Below, one piece after another: positions 40,735 to 51,237 of a DNA stretch of 64,000 bases. Under the pieces are notes generated by a model that ran no database searches, had not been told where the DNA came from, and saw only the letters and a program-made list of their open reading frames with translations. Within the stretch, counting starts at the first letter, position 1, and each line of letters opens with the position of its first letter. Source of the DNA: Leishmania infantum JPCM5 (lineage: Eukaryota; Euglenozoa; Kinetoplastea; Trypanosomatida; Trypanosomatidae); contig NC_009413.2 in NCBI RefSeq assembly GCF_000002875.2, positions 129,001 through 193,000 of the forward strand, read 5' to 3'. A program made the position numbers and the translations under genes.

Positions 40735-41829
40735 CTAATCCATCGCGTTACTCCGCATCTGCGCGTTAAGGACCTGGGGCATCTCCCACATATCATTCTT
40801 GACCTTCCACGGTTTTGCATTGTAATTCTGCGGCGCCTTGCGCCAATTGAAGTACGGGTTCGGGATCTTGATACCGCCGCGGGCGAGGGGCTGGGTCTCG
40901 TGCGTGCAGTTGCTCCAGACCGTGTCCTGCAGGGTGCCAGAAGTGATGCGAAAGTACTTGAACTGCGCGACGCTCTCGTTGCGGTTCGTGTCCGGGTCCA
41001 CGAGGTGCTTCAAGTTCGGCGCCAGCGAGCCCCAGGCTGCCTGGCGCTGGGAGTCCTGGTTGGCCAGGTAGCTGTAGAAGAGCCGAGAGCCTGACAGAAT
41101 GTTGCGGCGGGCGTACTCGTAATACATGCCGGCGCAGAGCGTGGTCGTGAACCAGAAACCAGACTTCTTCCAGCGGCCCATGAAGAAGGCGTACCCGAGC
41201 GCCGGGAACACGCTCGCAGCTGCGCGCGGCAGGTAGCACTCCTGCCCGTCATCCCAGGCTCGCTTCCACCCATTGGGAGTCGGGTCGCGGATGCGGAACG
41301 GCTTCGGGCCGTGGGTGTAGAGGTACTCGTAAGAGTAGAAATAGCCGCCAACACCGATGAGGCCGGCAATATTCACGCGGATCATGCCTAACATCATCGC
41401 TATCGTCCAGGCAAATTTGGTGCGCGGGTTGCCGGTTGCGTTGCCGGACACCTGCGCACGTGCTATGAAGTAATTCATGTACCACACATTCAGCCCCACC
41501 ATCCACAGCCGGAAGATTTCGCTGGTGTGGTGGCTCTCTGTGTAGGGCACCTCCTCATGAGTGCCGATAAACTCATTGAGCGATAAGAAGCCCACAGCTA
41601 CCTTCTGCACACCGTAGCGGCGGGCCTGGTGCGTCTCATCGAGCGCGTTGAACGGCGACGACACATCTACCAGAGGCCGCTTGTGGTTCTTATGCTGCGG
41701 GTCCACGAAGTTGTACCAGAATCGCATCTTGTACGGCTCCGCGTTGGCCTGCTCCACCTCCGTCATCGGCCTCGGCACGTTGTGCCCCTCTGACTTGAGC
41801 ACATCCTCGTTCACGCCTCTCGAGAACAT
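40735..41829 (-). CDS. Mitochondrial-type multi-span membrane protein, possible complex I subunit
   Basis: 364 residues; ATG at 41829, TAG at 40737. The N-terminal 100 residues are soluble with many Tyr, His and Pro. Hydrophobic segments follow at about 106-124, 138-168 (two short helices around MMLGMIRVNIAGLIGVGGYF) and 204-240 (VFPALGYAFF, FWFTTTLCAGMYYEYA). The C-terminal 120 residues are soluble and rich in Asn, Lys and Trp (NPYFNWRKAPQNYNAKPW). There is no cleavable signal peptide. The Gly-spaced central helices and compact layout resemble Tim17/NDUFA11-like or other respiratory-complex subunits, and I have a weak recollection of a trypanosomatid protein annotated as a complex I subunit. 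Inner mitochondrial membrane is likely; the exact complex is not established. Confidence 0.7.
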   Translation of the reverse strand: MFSRGVNEDVLKSEGHNVPRPMTEVEQANAEPYKMRFWYNFVDPQHKNHKRPLVDVSSPFNALDETHQARRYGVQKVAVGFLSLNEFIGTHEEVPYTESHHTSEIFRLWMVGLNVWYMNYFIARAQVSGNATGNPRTKFAWTIAMMLGMIRVNIAGLIGVGGYFYSYEYLYTHGPKPFRIRDPTPNGWKRAWDDGQECYLPRAAASVFPALGYAFFMGRWKKSGFWFTTTLCAGMYYEYARRNILSGSRLFYSYLANQDSQRQAAWGSLAPNLKHLVDPDTNRNESVAQFKYFRITSGTLQDTVWSNCTHETQPLARGGIKIPNPYFNWRKAPQNYNAKPWKVKNDMWEMPQVLNAQMRSNAMD

Positions 41830-43666
41830 GGCTTAGACGAAAAGGGAGAAGGGAGTTTTTCTTTACGCCGACGATGTCGCACAGAGACACACACACACGC
41901 ACACCATGCGCAAGAGGCACAACACGAAAACAAAACAAGGGGTCGCTTCCTCTCCGCACCAGCACGCGCACAAGACAGGCAGCACACAGCCACTCACACT
42001 AGAAAACAAAAAAAAAGCACAACCGACGTAGCCGCTGTAACACCGACACCCATACACACACAGGCAGACACACAGACCAACAGAGGGAGAGAGAGAGAGG
42101 TATGCACGTTTTCCAAATATACAGTTGCGGTACTCCGTTCCCTTTCGCTCCCTCTTTTTGTTTGTTGCGCGTGTCTGCGCGGGAGTCTTTTGTTTTGCCT
42201 CGCACAGCGATGAATCGGAGCAGCTCCTGTGTTGCCTGGCCCTGAGGGGTCCGCTTGCGGAGGGGGGGGGGCTCGACTTTCCTCTCGACTCGATCGCACT
42301 CGTTGGCGTTGTGGTATGCACACGGAGCACACTTTCGCTGTGCCGCAGCCTCGGAGATGATAGAGAGCGAGCGAGTGATGGGCTGGCGGCGCTGCCGTGC
42401 GAGTGGCTCTGAAACAAAAGGAGGGGAAGCAAGAGAGATGCGTGTAACCTAGCTTGTTCGCTAATACGACTACCCGTAGGCGGCAACAAAGAGAGACACA
42501 CACACACGAGCGTGTTGTTGGCGCACAGAATCGATGGATTGGATCGGTGCCTTCCAACTTCTCTGGTGGGTGGTCCGTCGGTCTAGCCCGATACTTCTAC
42601 TTACTTATTGCCTTGACGCAGAGGTGTGCCTGTGTCTAACGTCCCCCTCCCAAACTGTCGATAAGCGCGGTCTATGTGCGCGCTACCCATAGGGTATAGC
42701 GGAGTCCGAGTCCGGAGGTCGATGTCCCCGCACTCGCGCGTGGGCCGACGCAAAAGCGTTGACTCTCCCTCTCCTTTCGAGCTGAGTGACGTAGACGCGA
42801 ACGGCGGACAGCCTACGAGTGCTGCTCGGATACGCCAAAAAACGGGAGTACGGAGCGGAGCCCCACTCCGAGGAAGCGCGCGCACACAGATAGAGAGAAG
42901 CAAGGGCAACCAAGAAGCGTTCGGGGACGAGAAGAGATGCAGCAGCCACCCGTGGTCGTAAAACCAGTAAAACACACAGCGTGCACGCTGAAGCGAAAAA
43001 ACCAGCCGCGTCCACAGGGAAAAGAGAATGAACGAAGGAGTGCCAGCAATATTACTAGTGGCAGCGGTGGTACTAGTCGTCCCTAAAGAAACCGAGGCAG
43101 CTGAAGAGAGAAGGAGATGGGGGAGGGGGAGGGGGAGGGCGGGCAGACCGACAGGAAGTGCGACGAGGCGGAGGAAAACACACGCATCGACAGAGGCGTG
43201 CGCACCTGCCTGAGCACCGTATTGGGGCCGAAAGGGCGGAGATGGCGGAGACGTGAAACACAACAGTGCTACAGGAAAAAAAAAACAACAGGAGGAGGGA
43301 AGATGATGATAAAGCGCGACAAGCACACACGAGAGAGGGAGGGAGGGGCGTACCTACACTAAAGGGGGGAGGAGAGATGGACAGAAGTAAGCAATAAAGA
43401 AGATCCCTACTACGCTGATTCTAAAGCCACACACGGGGACACGGCAGGGGAGAGGGGGGAGGAACAACAAGAAAGCGAAAAGCCGTAAAAAAACACAGCG
43501 CGACGAATGAGAATGCAGAAGAGAGCGGGAGGGAGGAGGGCCCTCGCGCACCGTCCCCGGGGATGGCTACGGATACAGAGCTCCCGTCTGGCACGAAGAA
43601 TAACGGCAGCAGCACCCAGTGCAGCAATACAGATCCGCGTCTCTCTCTCTCCCAGCGCGTCTACGC

Positions 43667-43679
43667 GGGGGGGGGGGGG
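43667..43679. repeat. G13 homopolymer
   Basis: Thirteen consecutive G on the + strand just after a CTCTCTCT tract. Confidence 0.85.
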
Positions 43680-45409
43680 CCTGTGGTGTACAGGGATGGG
43701 GTGCGCCTATGCGCAGGTGCTTGTTTTGCTTTCCCAAGTCTGTGTCCGAGTGCAAGTGGCAGGGCAGGAGGAGCGAGGGGGAGAGCTCGATATCAGGGAA
43801 GAGGAAGGGGGAGTTACTCATTGTACTTCTTCTTTTCTTGTGTGCAGGCGCTCGGTCCCACGCCCCATCACACACATCCTCACACATCGAACGAGGAAAT
43901 GTGATGCATGGAGAGAGGGATGGCGAACGGTGGCGGTCCAAGCACCGCTGACATGAAAGGCGCTCGCGTGCACACGTACGAGCCAGCGCCGCGCATGCGT
44001 GCCGGTCGCGCAGCTGTTGCTTTGCCCCTTCGTACATCCTTCGTTTTTCTTGTCGTGTTTCATTAAGGTGGTTGGCATTACTCTATTTTCCTTGACGCCC
44101 CCCCCCGTGCAGACGCATGGGCTCCGCCACTTCTCTGCGGTGCACCGACACATAAGACTTACCGCGAGAGAAGCACACACGCTGCTCACGCCCTAGACGA
44201 GGACACACTTGTGTCTTCGGTGTCCGCGCGTGGCAGACAAAGTCCAAGCGAAGATGCCGAAGGAAACGAAAACGCAAGGATTGGAGGGTGACACCGTGAT
44301 GCGCAGCGTACCGGTGCAGCGAGAGCAAGACGAGGGCTAGCTGAATCGGAGACCCCGTCAGAGACGGGCGGCAAGAAAGGATGCCGTACAGGAGCGAAGG
44401 TAAAGCGTAACAGGCATGTGGGCAAAACAAACCCAAAGCCTACAGAGAAGCCGTGTAGGAGAGGGAGAGAGAACAGAGAGGAGGTGGCGGAGACACCCGC
44501 GAGAGAAAGGCGCGACCACGAAACCGCCGTGGACGTCTCCTTCCCCTTGTCCCTTTCGTCGGAGCGTATGCGAGAGGTAAACTCACAGAAAAAGAGAGAG
44601 GCGGGCAGACACACAGTCACGCATCATCATCATCGCCCTTGAATGTGTGCAGGTGTGTTTGTGTGGGTGGGTGGCGAGGCTGCTCTCTCTCTCCTTTGCT
44701 ATGTTCTCCGTCCGCACTTCTCCACTCCCTTATCCCTGCCCCCCCTCCCTCCCTCCACAACTGTATGCCTCACCTTCTCTTATGTTGCGTATATCCTCAT
44801 AATCCTCCGCCTCCCTCCGCGCCGCTACGGCGACAGCGCATCGTGTGCACAACGCGTCGCGAGTCGAGCAGAGGAGGGAGAAGAACGGCAGAGAAGCGGA
44901 GAAAAAGAGAGAAACGCGCCTCTAGCTAGGTTGAGATGAAAAGATTTGAGGTTCAATGGAAGAATGACAAAAACCCAGAGACTAACGAGCCGAAAGAAAA
45001 CGAAAAACGAACAACTCGGAGAGATGAAGGAGTTGCTCAGACACGCTTGAAAATGCCAAGCAGACACTCCGGCGCTCGCGCCTGCACACCACCTCACAAG
45101 GAAAAAGGGAAGAATGCAGAATGGGAGAGTGCACACCAAAACGAAATCACCGAGGCTCAATGGGGTGCGTGTTCTTCTCACTCGACCCTCCTCGTGTCCG
45201 GCCCTCCCCTTCCCCTCTTGGCTCTCTTCGTCTGTGACGTCCATGAAGAGGCCTGCGAGAAGAAATAAGGCGAAAGGGGACAAGATCGACCACACGTGCA
45301 TACAGGGGCGAGCAAGCACCTCCAACTGCGGCACGTGCATGCGCATACACGGAGAGACACACACACACAACGGAAAAAAAAAAACGTGACGCCTATAGGC
45401 GGTCATTAC

Positions 45410-45410
<1 letters not shown>

Positions 45411-45437
<27 letters not shown>
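45411..45437. repeat. (TG)n microsatellite
   Basis: About 13 TG units on the + strand, followed by interrupted TGTATG units. Confidence 0.9.
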
Positions 45438-45447
<10 letters not shown>

Positions 45448-47277
45448 CTACGTGTGCGCAACGACAAAAAAAGAAGGGCGAGAAAGGCTACGCGTGAGCG
45501 CACTGGTATGGCGGCAGGAACAGCAGTAGCAGCAGACGTGCTGCGTGTGCCGAGCGGAAAAGAGTGCGCAGCGAACGCTGAAGCACCAAGACACAAAGAC
45601 TGAAAGAACCAAACGGCAAACAACAAAGAAAACAGAGCGGACGCCGCGCTTCACTCAAGAGTACACAAGCAAGAGAAACGAGAAAGTACGAGGAGAAGAG
45701 GCAGCAGGGAAGAGGCGGGCGCACGCGTCCACAGAAACACGCAGCGAGCGAGGTGGTGTGTGCAGGGCCTGGGAGGGAAGGGGAGTAATACAAGGAAGAG
45801 AGAACTGAGCCGGAAAAAAATGAAGAGAAACAAAAGAGACTCCAATCACAAAACCAAAAAAAAAAGGGGTGAGGGCAAGACGAAGAAGGAAAGGAATAAG
45901 CGTCCATTTACACGCACAAATGCAGCCGCACAGAATCATGCGCACATGCACGCGACGACAAGCACAAGTGCATGGCGTCCCTCTATCTACGTCCACAGAC
46001 GCTGGGACTGGGTCGCTTTTTTTTGTGGGTGGGGGTCTATCGTCTGTGTGCGTATGCAGGGGTAACGTTTCTTGGCACGGCACGGAGGAACGGGAAGAGA
46101 AGGACCGCAAGGTCGAGGAGGTGGTGATGCGGCCCCTCGCGTTGGGACTGCCTCTCACTGGCACAAAAAGTGCCTCCTTGAATGGCTGCGTGCAGGAGTG
46201 CAAGCATGCGAGTGCAAAAAGAAGGGAGAGAAGAAACAAGCAGGCGAACGAGACAGCGAAAAAAATGAAGAAACACGCGAAGCGAAATTCCCGTCTTCGA
46301 AAGGGCGGCAGCGACCACAGCCGCCATCGCCGACCGATGCGCGAACGTTTTGAGAGCCCACACACGCCCGCACGTACAAGAGAAACACACCAACAAAGAA
46401 AAATGAAACCAGCAAGGCAGCGAGTGAGTGCGCGAGCAAGAGAGAGAAAAACAAGAAGCAAGCAGCGGCATGAGAACGGAAAAGGAACCATAAAGACAAC
46501 AACACCAAAGAAACGTGGCATGGATGACGGCGTTCGGATTGGGAGGGGGTAGGGAGGGGGGTGTCAAGGAGCGAAGCAACGATCACTACACGGCAAAAAT
46601 GGGAAGATGATACACTCAGCAACGCAAAGGAGAAACCACAAAGCCTCCCACCATCATCATCACGAAAGACAGCCAGCTAGGTGAACACCAAAAGCAATAC
46701 CCGTACAGAAGCACAGGAGCTCTGCACATGCCCACCCCCACCGCGACCGGCGGAATATAAAAATGGGTTGCGTAGGTGGGCGGCGAGCTACATGAGCGCC
46801 GCGAATCGTCAGGAGTGGCCCTCCACGTCGTCAGAGCACACCTTTTTCAACATGCTTACGCGTTGGGCGCGGTTGTGCCGAAATAAGAGAGGCGAGAGGA
46901 ACACAGAGAAACGAGGATGATAGACCACGACACGAAGGCGGCACGACGCATCGGTACACATGCACACCCCAGCGAGAGAGCGCATGGAGGAAGCGAGGAG
47001 TCCTCCGAGACAGCTGTCAAACGGCCCGACCTCAGAGATATGCTCATCAGCTCGGCTCTTCGTAAGTTACTTCCAAGGCCAGCACGCCGTTTTCACCACC
47101 TCTCGGCCCACCCCCGACATCACTTGGCTTCGCCATTCTGTCGCTAAGCATTGCGTGAGTGCGTGCATGTATGTGTTGAGGGTGCGCGAGAGAGAGAGAG
47201 AGAGCAGCGCCGATGCAGCGAGAAGAGTCGTGCTCGCGTGCAGGACGCAAGGGGGACACACTCGCACACAACACCGC

Positions 47278-50200
47278 TCAACGAGCGTGCGCAGGTGTGC
47301 GAGCGCCAGTGTTGATGGCCGTCAAAGCAAGAGGGGCGGCAGTCGGTGAAAGCAAGTCTTCGAGAAAGGCCCGCACGTGTGCGGCGTCGAATTCATCAGT
47401 CGCCGCACCCACCAATGTCGCTTCATCGTCGCCGTCGCTAAACGCCATGCTCGCGACACGCGAGACGTGTCCCTCCGAAGACGTGGAGGGCCCTGCACCG
47501 CTCGGAGCTGGCAGCCACTCTCGACCTGGGAATCGGGAGCGTGGCTGCTGGCTGCCAGGGATCGTCGATACTGGAGAGCGCAGCAAGGTGAGAAGGCCCA
47601 ACATCCTCGCCGCCCACGCACGATATAGCGGCACGAGCTGGAGCGACGGGAGCGGTGGTGTGCTCGCGCTCGACGGCAGCGCCAGTTCCCCATCGCTGCT
47701 GTCGTTGCCACCGGAAGCCGCGGCGGTCCCTACGGAGGCGAGATCTAATATTCCCTCAGCCGCCGTCGCTGATGCTGTTGCTGATGCGTCCGCCTCGGTC
47801 GAGCTGGACGCCATGGCGATGGCGTCTTGCAGGAATCGCACCCGCAGCGCGATGTCGTTCGGGTCCATGGTGAGCGTCATGATGCGATTCAGCTCCATGA
47901 CGGCAGCAAGGTGGTAGCCGCGGTCCATGGCCATGGCGGCACGCATCTGGTAAGGGTAGGACAGGGTCGGGTGCTGCTCCGTCGCCTCCGCTATGTCAGC
48001 GATGGTATGCAGGCACCGGCTGCGCTCCACGAGCAGCTCCGACGGGATGAAGCAGACTTCCGGGCGACGATCGCGCCGGTGCAGATATGCAAGCACGGTA
48101 GCGCTCTCACGCACAGGCGGTGCCTGCTGGTCCTCTGGCGCAACGTCGAGCTTCACCTCCGCTGAGCCGCGCAACCCCAGCATGCTGAAGCGCTGTGCCC
48201 ACGCGTGAATGCTGTCGGTCAGCACCGCATTCGCCCTGCCCAGGCCCTCCGCGTCACGCGCGTGCATGCGCGCAAGCAGCAGAGCGGCCGTGGGATGCAG
48301 CGGACGCAACTGAAGAGCGCTCTCCAGAAGGTTCTGGGCAAGGTGGCCTCGGCTCGTTCCGTGAGGCAGGGCCGGCCGCAAGTCCTCGCTGCGCACATCA
48401 GCGTTCGCGTACTGCATCGACAGCCGCACGAGCCCGTCAGCGCGACTGTTCGCGGTAGGACCGAATACGATGCTCAGCAGTGCCGTCTGGCACGGCAGCG
48501 GACCCATCAGCTCTTCGTAGGCGAACCACCGCACCTCACAGACCAGCCAAGCCACCCAGCGCACCTCCAACGGCGTGGTGTGGATGTACGCAAGAGACTC
48601 TGGGGCCACGTCTGCCCAGTCCGTGATGGTTGCGGTGGACGCTGGCCCGTCAGGAGGAAAGCAGTCCCGCACCCACGCCGCCGTCAGCGTCTCGGCTGCG
48701 CTGCGCACGTGCAGGGGGAGCAGCGAGAAAGCATAGTCGGCGGTTGCGCAAGCCTTCTGGGCGCTCGTCACCTCCTTGCTCTGCTGCGCGGCGGCCACCT
48801 CGCGGAGCGCCGTCACGAGCAGCTCCTCCTCGGTGCCAGGGGTCATACACTCGGCAGCGCGGCACAGAAGGTGCGTCAGTGAATGTCGCAGCATCCGCTT
48901 GGCATACATGTAGAAGGTGAGCGCGCTGCAGAGGCACAGGGCTCGATTCTGAGGGAAGAGCGTCGGTACCTGCGCGATAATGCCGAGCAGCGCCACCGGA
49001 GTTGCGACGTGCGCTGCGTCGTTGCACCGCTGCAGCCACGTTGCAGGCGACTCCTGCGCCAGCTCCTTTCGAGCACGCAGCTCGGCAAGGTCTGAGGAGG
49101 CGGTGCTGTCTGGGCAAAGCATCCATGCCACCGATAAGTCGGTGAAGGCGGCCAGAACGTAGAGGTGGCCGCGGTGGCGACAGAGCGACGCACGCCGCAC
49201 CAGCGTCTCAGCCAGGTGTGTGAGGTGCTCCACGCTGCGACAGCTGCCGGCCTGGAAGAGAACGTGAATGGCACGACTCAAGGCGCCGTACGCAGCGTCC
49301 CAGGCACCGCCTCGGCACAGCTCCGCGCGCGCTATGTTTGACAGCGCCTTCAGCTGCGAGAGGCTGCGCTGAACGCGGTTGATGTGCAGGTACTGCGTGA
49401 ACGCCTTCCACGGGAACTCCGGCGCGCTGTGCAGCACCGTCCGCTCAGCAGTGGCCCTACACAAGGTAAAAGAGTAGACTGCTGCGGTTGATATGGACGC
49501 CTGCTCAGGCAACCGACCATTATGAGCAGCGCTGCTGAGAGCGGCCGCCGGCATGGGCGAGGCCGCCCCGTCCACTGTCACGTCTGTCGCCATCTCCAGC
49601 GTGTAGGAGGGGTGGCAGCGCAATGGCCCAGCAAAGAATGCAGTCCGCGACGACGCATCCCCCTCCGCCGTTGCCTCAGCGCCTGTCACCGAGCTATTCA
49701 GCTCCGCCGGTGAGGGCGGTGGAAGGCCCTCCTGTGCCGCGGCCCACCGCCGCGCACGCCATTTTTCTCCCGACAAGGTGCCCGCGCCGTTGTTGGTGAC
49801 GGCGGTAGTGCTGCGCTGGCCTTCCGTGAGAAATGTCAGCACGGCTGAGTGTGGTGGGGCGCACATGTTAGGCTGCTCCGCCCCGCATGCGGTGGCGGCG
49901 GCTGCAGTGACCATCGAGAGCAAGGGCGCAGGACTCCTCCCCGCGGCTTCTCTGGGTAGCGGTGTGACGCTCGATGCCTCTGAGGCGTCTGCGGCTTCGT
50001 CGTCCTCGGGCGGAGGGGACGACACTGGGCTGGACGGCGACGGCATTGCAGCGGCGGTTGCCTGCCATAGGAATCGGGCGGACGTGCCAGACGGCAGAGC
50101 ACGTAGACCAGATCGATGGGGAGCGGAATCCACCTCCTCCGCCACAGCGGCAGGCGAGGCAGGAGCGGAGGCAGCACCTGCGGCGGCCACCGCCGCCGAG

Positions 50201-51237
50201 GATGGCATCGCAGCGTCCGTGTACCGTGGCGGTTGCGTTGTGTCAAGCTCGCCTGCGCCTTCGTCGTTGGAGAGAGTGTCAAGCTCGCCCGTTTCCGCTT
50301 CCTCGCTGGATGCGTCCTCATCGTCCCCGGCGGCTGTGTGCGCAGCCGTTTCGGCCCGGAAATGCACGCTGCGCTGAGGGGTACGGCTATTCGTCCCAGT
50401 CAGCAGAGGCAGAGGGCTGCATGAGCGCAGGCGCTGCGGCGTCTCGGTCGGCCTCTCCTCGTCCCATTCCCGAGCAGCCATCGAGAATGTCTGCTCGAGC
50501 GCAGCTGGCTGGATAGAGTGGTGGTGTTCTGCGAGCGACCGCCAGACCCACGTCTGCTGCGCCGCGCCATGCGCCATCCGGCAGACCTGTGAAACCTCGA
50601 TCACGTCTCTCACGCGGAGGTAGACGGAGATGTGAAGTGGAAACACTTGTGTCCACAAGACGCCCCACTCCTCTGCAGAACGGTAAACACTACTGCTGCG
50701 ACTGCAACGGGCACTGACGCTGCTGGCGCCAGTGTCGTTGAACAGGTCGTCGCCGACAGCGTGGATTTCTGTGGGCTCCAGGTAGGCACAGAAGCATCTG
50801 GGGCACCGCTGTTCATCTGCAACGTCTTCAAGGTTAGCTGAAGTGCTGTTCCCTTCCCTTGACACCATGCTTCGGCCGGAATCCGGGGGCGACGCGTATC
50901 GGACGGCGGTAATCTCATTCATACATGCACAAGTGCACGCACACGGATGCGCAGATGATTTTCCCTTGGCCGGGCTTCGCACAAGCCCCTCCGCGCTGGC
51001 ACGTAACGGTGACGCAGGCGCCAAGGACAGGCGCAACGGCGGGTGCTCCGACGAGGGAAGCGTCAACGACACGTACACGAGCGGAGCTGGGGACGGCGGG
51101 CTAGCCAAACTGTGGCTGTCCGCCACAAACGTGCGCTCCGTGTCAGCACAGGAGGCCAACTCGTCTCGGTAGCTCGGCGACGATGGGGCGGAGGTGCCTG
51201 CACAGGCCCTGATGTCGTCATCTGCTCGACGGAGCAT
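47278..51237 (-). CDS. F-box protein with TPR-like, ETO1-like C-terminal region
   Basis: 1319 residues from the ATG at 51237; in-frame ATGs at 50922 and 50868 are alternatives. The first 185 residues are low complexity with one CPRC pair (145-148). An F-box lies at about 199-237: FPLHISVYLRVRDVIEVSQVCR followed by TWVWRSLAEHH, with the usual Leu/Val, VCR and W-R landmarks. A long Ala/Ser/Glu-rich stretch (about 260-580) follows, then a helical region (about 600-1120) with TPR-like pairs (RAELCRGGAWDAAYGALSRAI). Residues about 1068-1120 (DIAEATEQHPTLSYPYQMRA, then LAAVMELNRIM) closely resemble the C-terminal TPR of plant ETO1. F-box proteins present substrates to SCF ubiquitin ligases via SKP1, so a substrate adaptor is inferred. 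ETO1 itself uses BTB and CUL3, so this would be a different adaptor with a similar repeat domain. Confidence 0.7.
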   Translation of the reverse strand: MLRRADDDIRACAGTSAPSSPSYRDELASCADTERTFVADSHSLASPPSPAPLVYVSLTLPSSEHPPLRLSLAPASPLRASAEGLVRSPAKGKSSAHPCACTCACMNEITAVRYASPPDSGRSMVSREGNSTSANLEDVADEQRCPRCFCAYLEPTEIHAVGDDLFNDTGASSVSARCSRSSSVYRSAEEWGVLWTQVFPLHISVYLRVRDVIEVSQVCRMAHGAAQQTWVWRSLAEHHHSIQPAALEQTFSMAAREWDEERPTETPQRLRSCSPLPLLTGTNSRTPQRSVHFRAETAAHTAAGDDEDASSEEAETGELDTLSNDEGAGELDTTQPPRYTDAAMPSSAAVAAAGAASAPASPAAVAEEVDSAPHRSGLRALPSGTSARFLWQATAAAMPSPSSPVSSPPPEDDEAADASEASSVTPLPREAAGRSPAPLLSMVTAAAATACGAEQPNMCAPPHSAVLTFLTEGQRSTTAVTNNGAGTLSGEKWRARRWAAAQEGLPPPSPAELNSSVTGAEATAEGDASSRTAFFAGPLRCHPSYTLEMATDVTVDGAASPMPAAALSSAAHNGRLPEQASISTAAVYSFTLCRATAERTVLHSAPEFPWKAFTQYLHINRVQRSLSQLKALSNIARAELCRGGAWDAAYGALSRAIHVLFQAGSCRSVEHLTHLAETLVRRASLCRHRGHLYVLAAFTDLSVAWMLCPDSTASSDLAELRARKELAQESPATWLQRCNDAAHVATPVALLGIIAQVPTLFPQNRALCLCSALTFYMYAKRMLRHSLTHLLCRAAECMTPGTEEELLVTALREVAAAQQSKEVTSAQKACATADYAFSLLPLHVRSAAETLTAAWVRDCFPPDGPASTATITDWADVAPESLAYIHTTPLEVRWVAWLVCEVRWFAYEELMGPLPCQTALLSIVFGPTANSRADGLVRLSMQYANADVRSEDLRPALPHGTSRGHLAQNLLESALQLRPLHPTAALLLARMHARDAEGLGRANAVLTDSIHAWAQRFSMLGLRGSAEVKLDVAPEDQQAPPVRESATVLAYLHRRDRRPEVCFIPSELLVERSRCLHTIADIAEATEQHPTLSYPYQMRAAMAMDRGYHLAAVMELNRIMTLTMDPNDIALRVRFLQDAIAMASSSTEADASATASATAAEGILDLASVGTAAASGGNDSSDGELALPSSASTPPLPSLQLVPLYRAWAARMLGLLTLLRSPVSTIPGSQQPRSRFPGREWLPAPSGAGPSTSSEGHVSRVASMAFSDGDDEATLVGAATDEFDAAHVRAFLEDLLSPTAAPLALTAINTGARTPAHAR

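Larger units (their letters stand above)
41830..47277. other. 5.4-kb intergenic region, purine-rich on + strand
   Basis: No gene supported. The + strand is GA-rich over kilobases (43060-43560, 44440-44620, 45580-45900, 46080-46660), so minus-strand frames such as 45655-46521 are Phe/Leu/Ser/Cys-rich artefacts. It holds G13 at 43667-43679 and (TG)n at 45411-45437. Pyrimidine-rich sense sequence next to 41829 can supply the trans-splicing signal of the membrane-protein gene. Confidence 0.6.

Noticed and set aside
45655..46521. 288-codon minus-strand frame
   Set aside because: Poly-pyrimidine artefact giving hydrophobic low-complexity sequence; looks like membrane protein only because of TTC/CTC/TCT codons.
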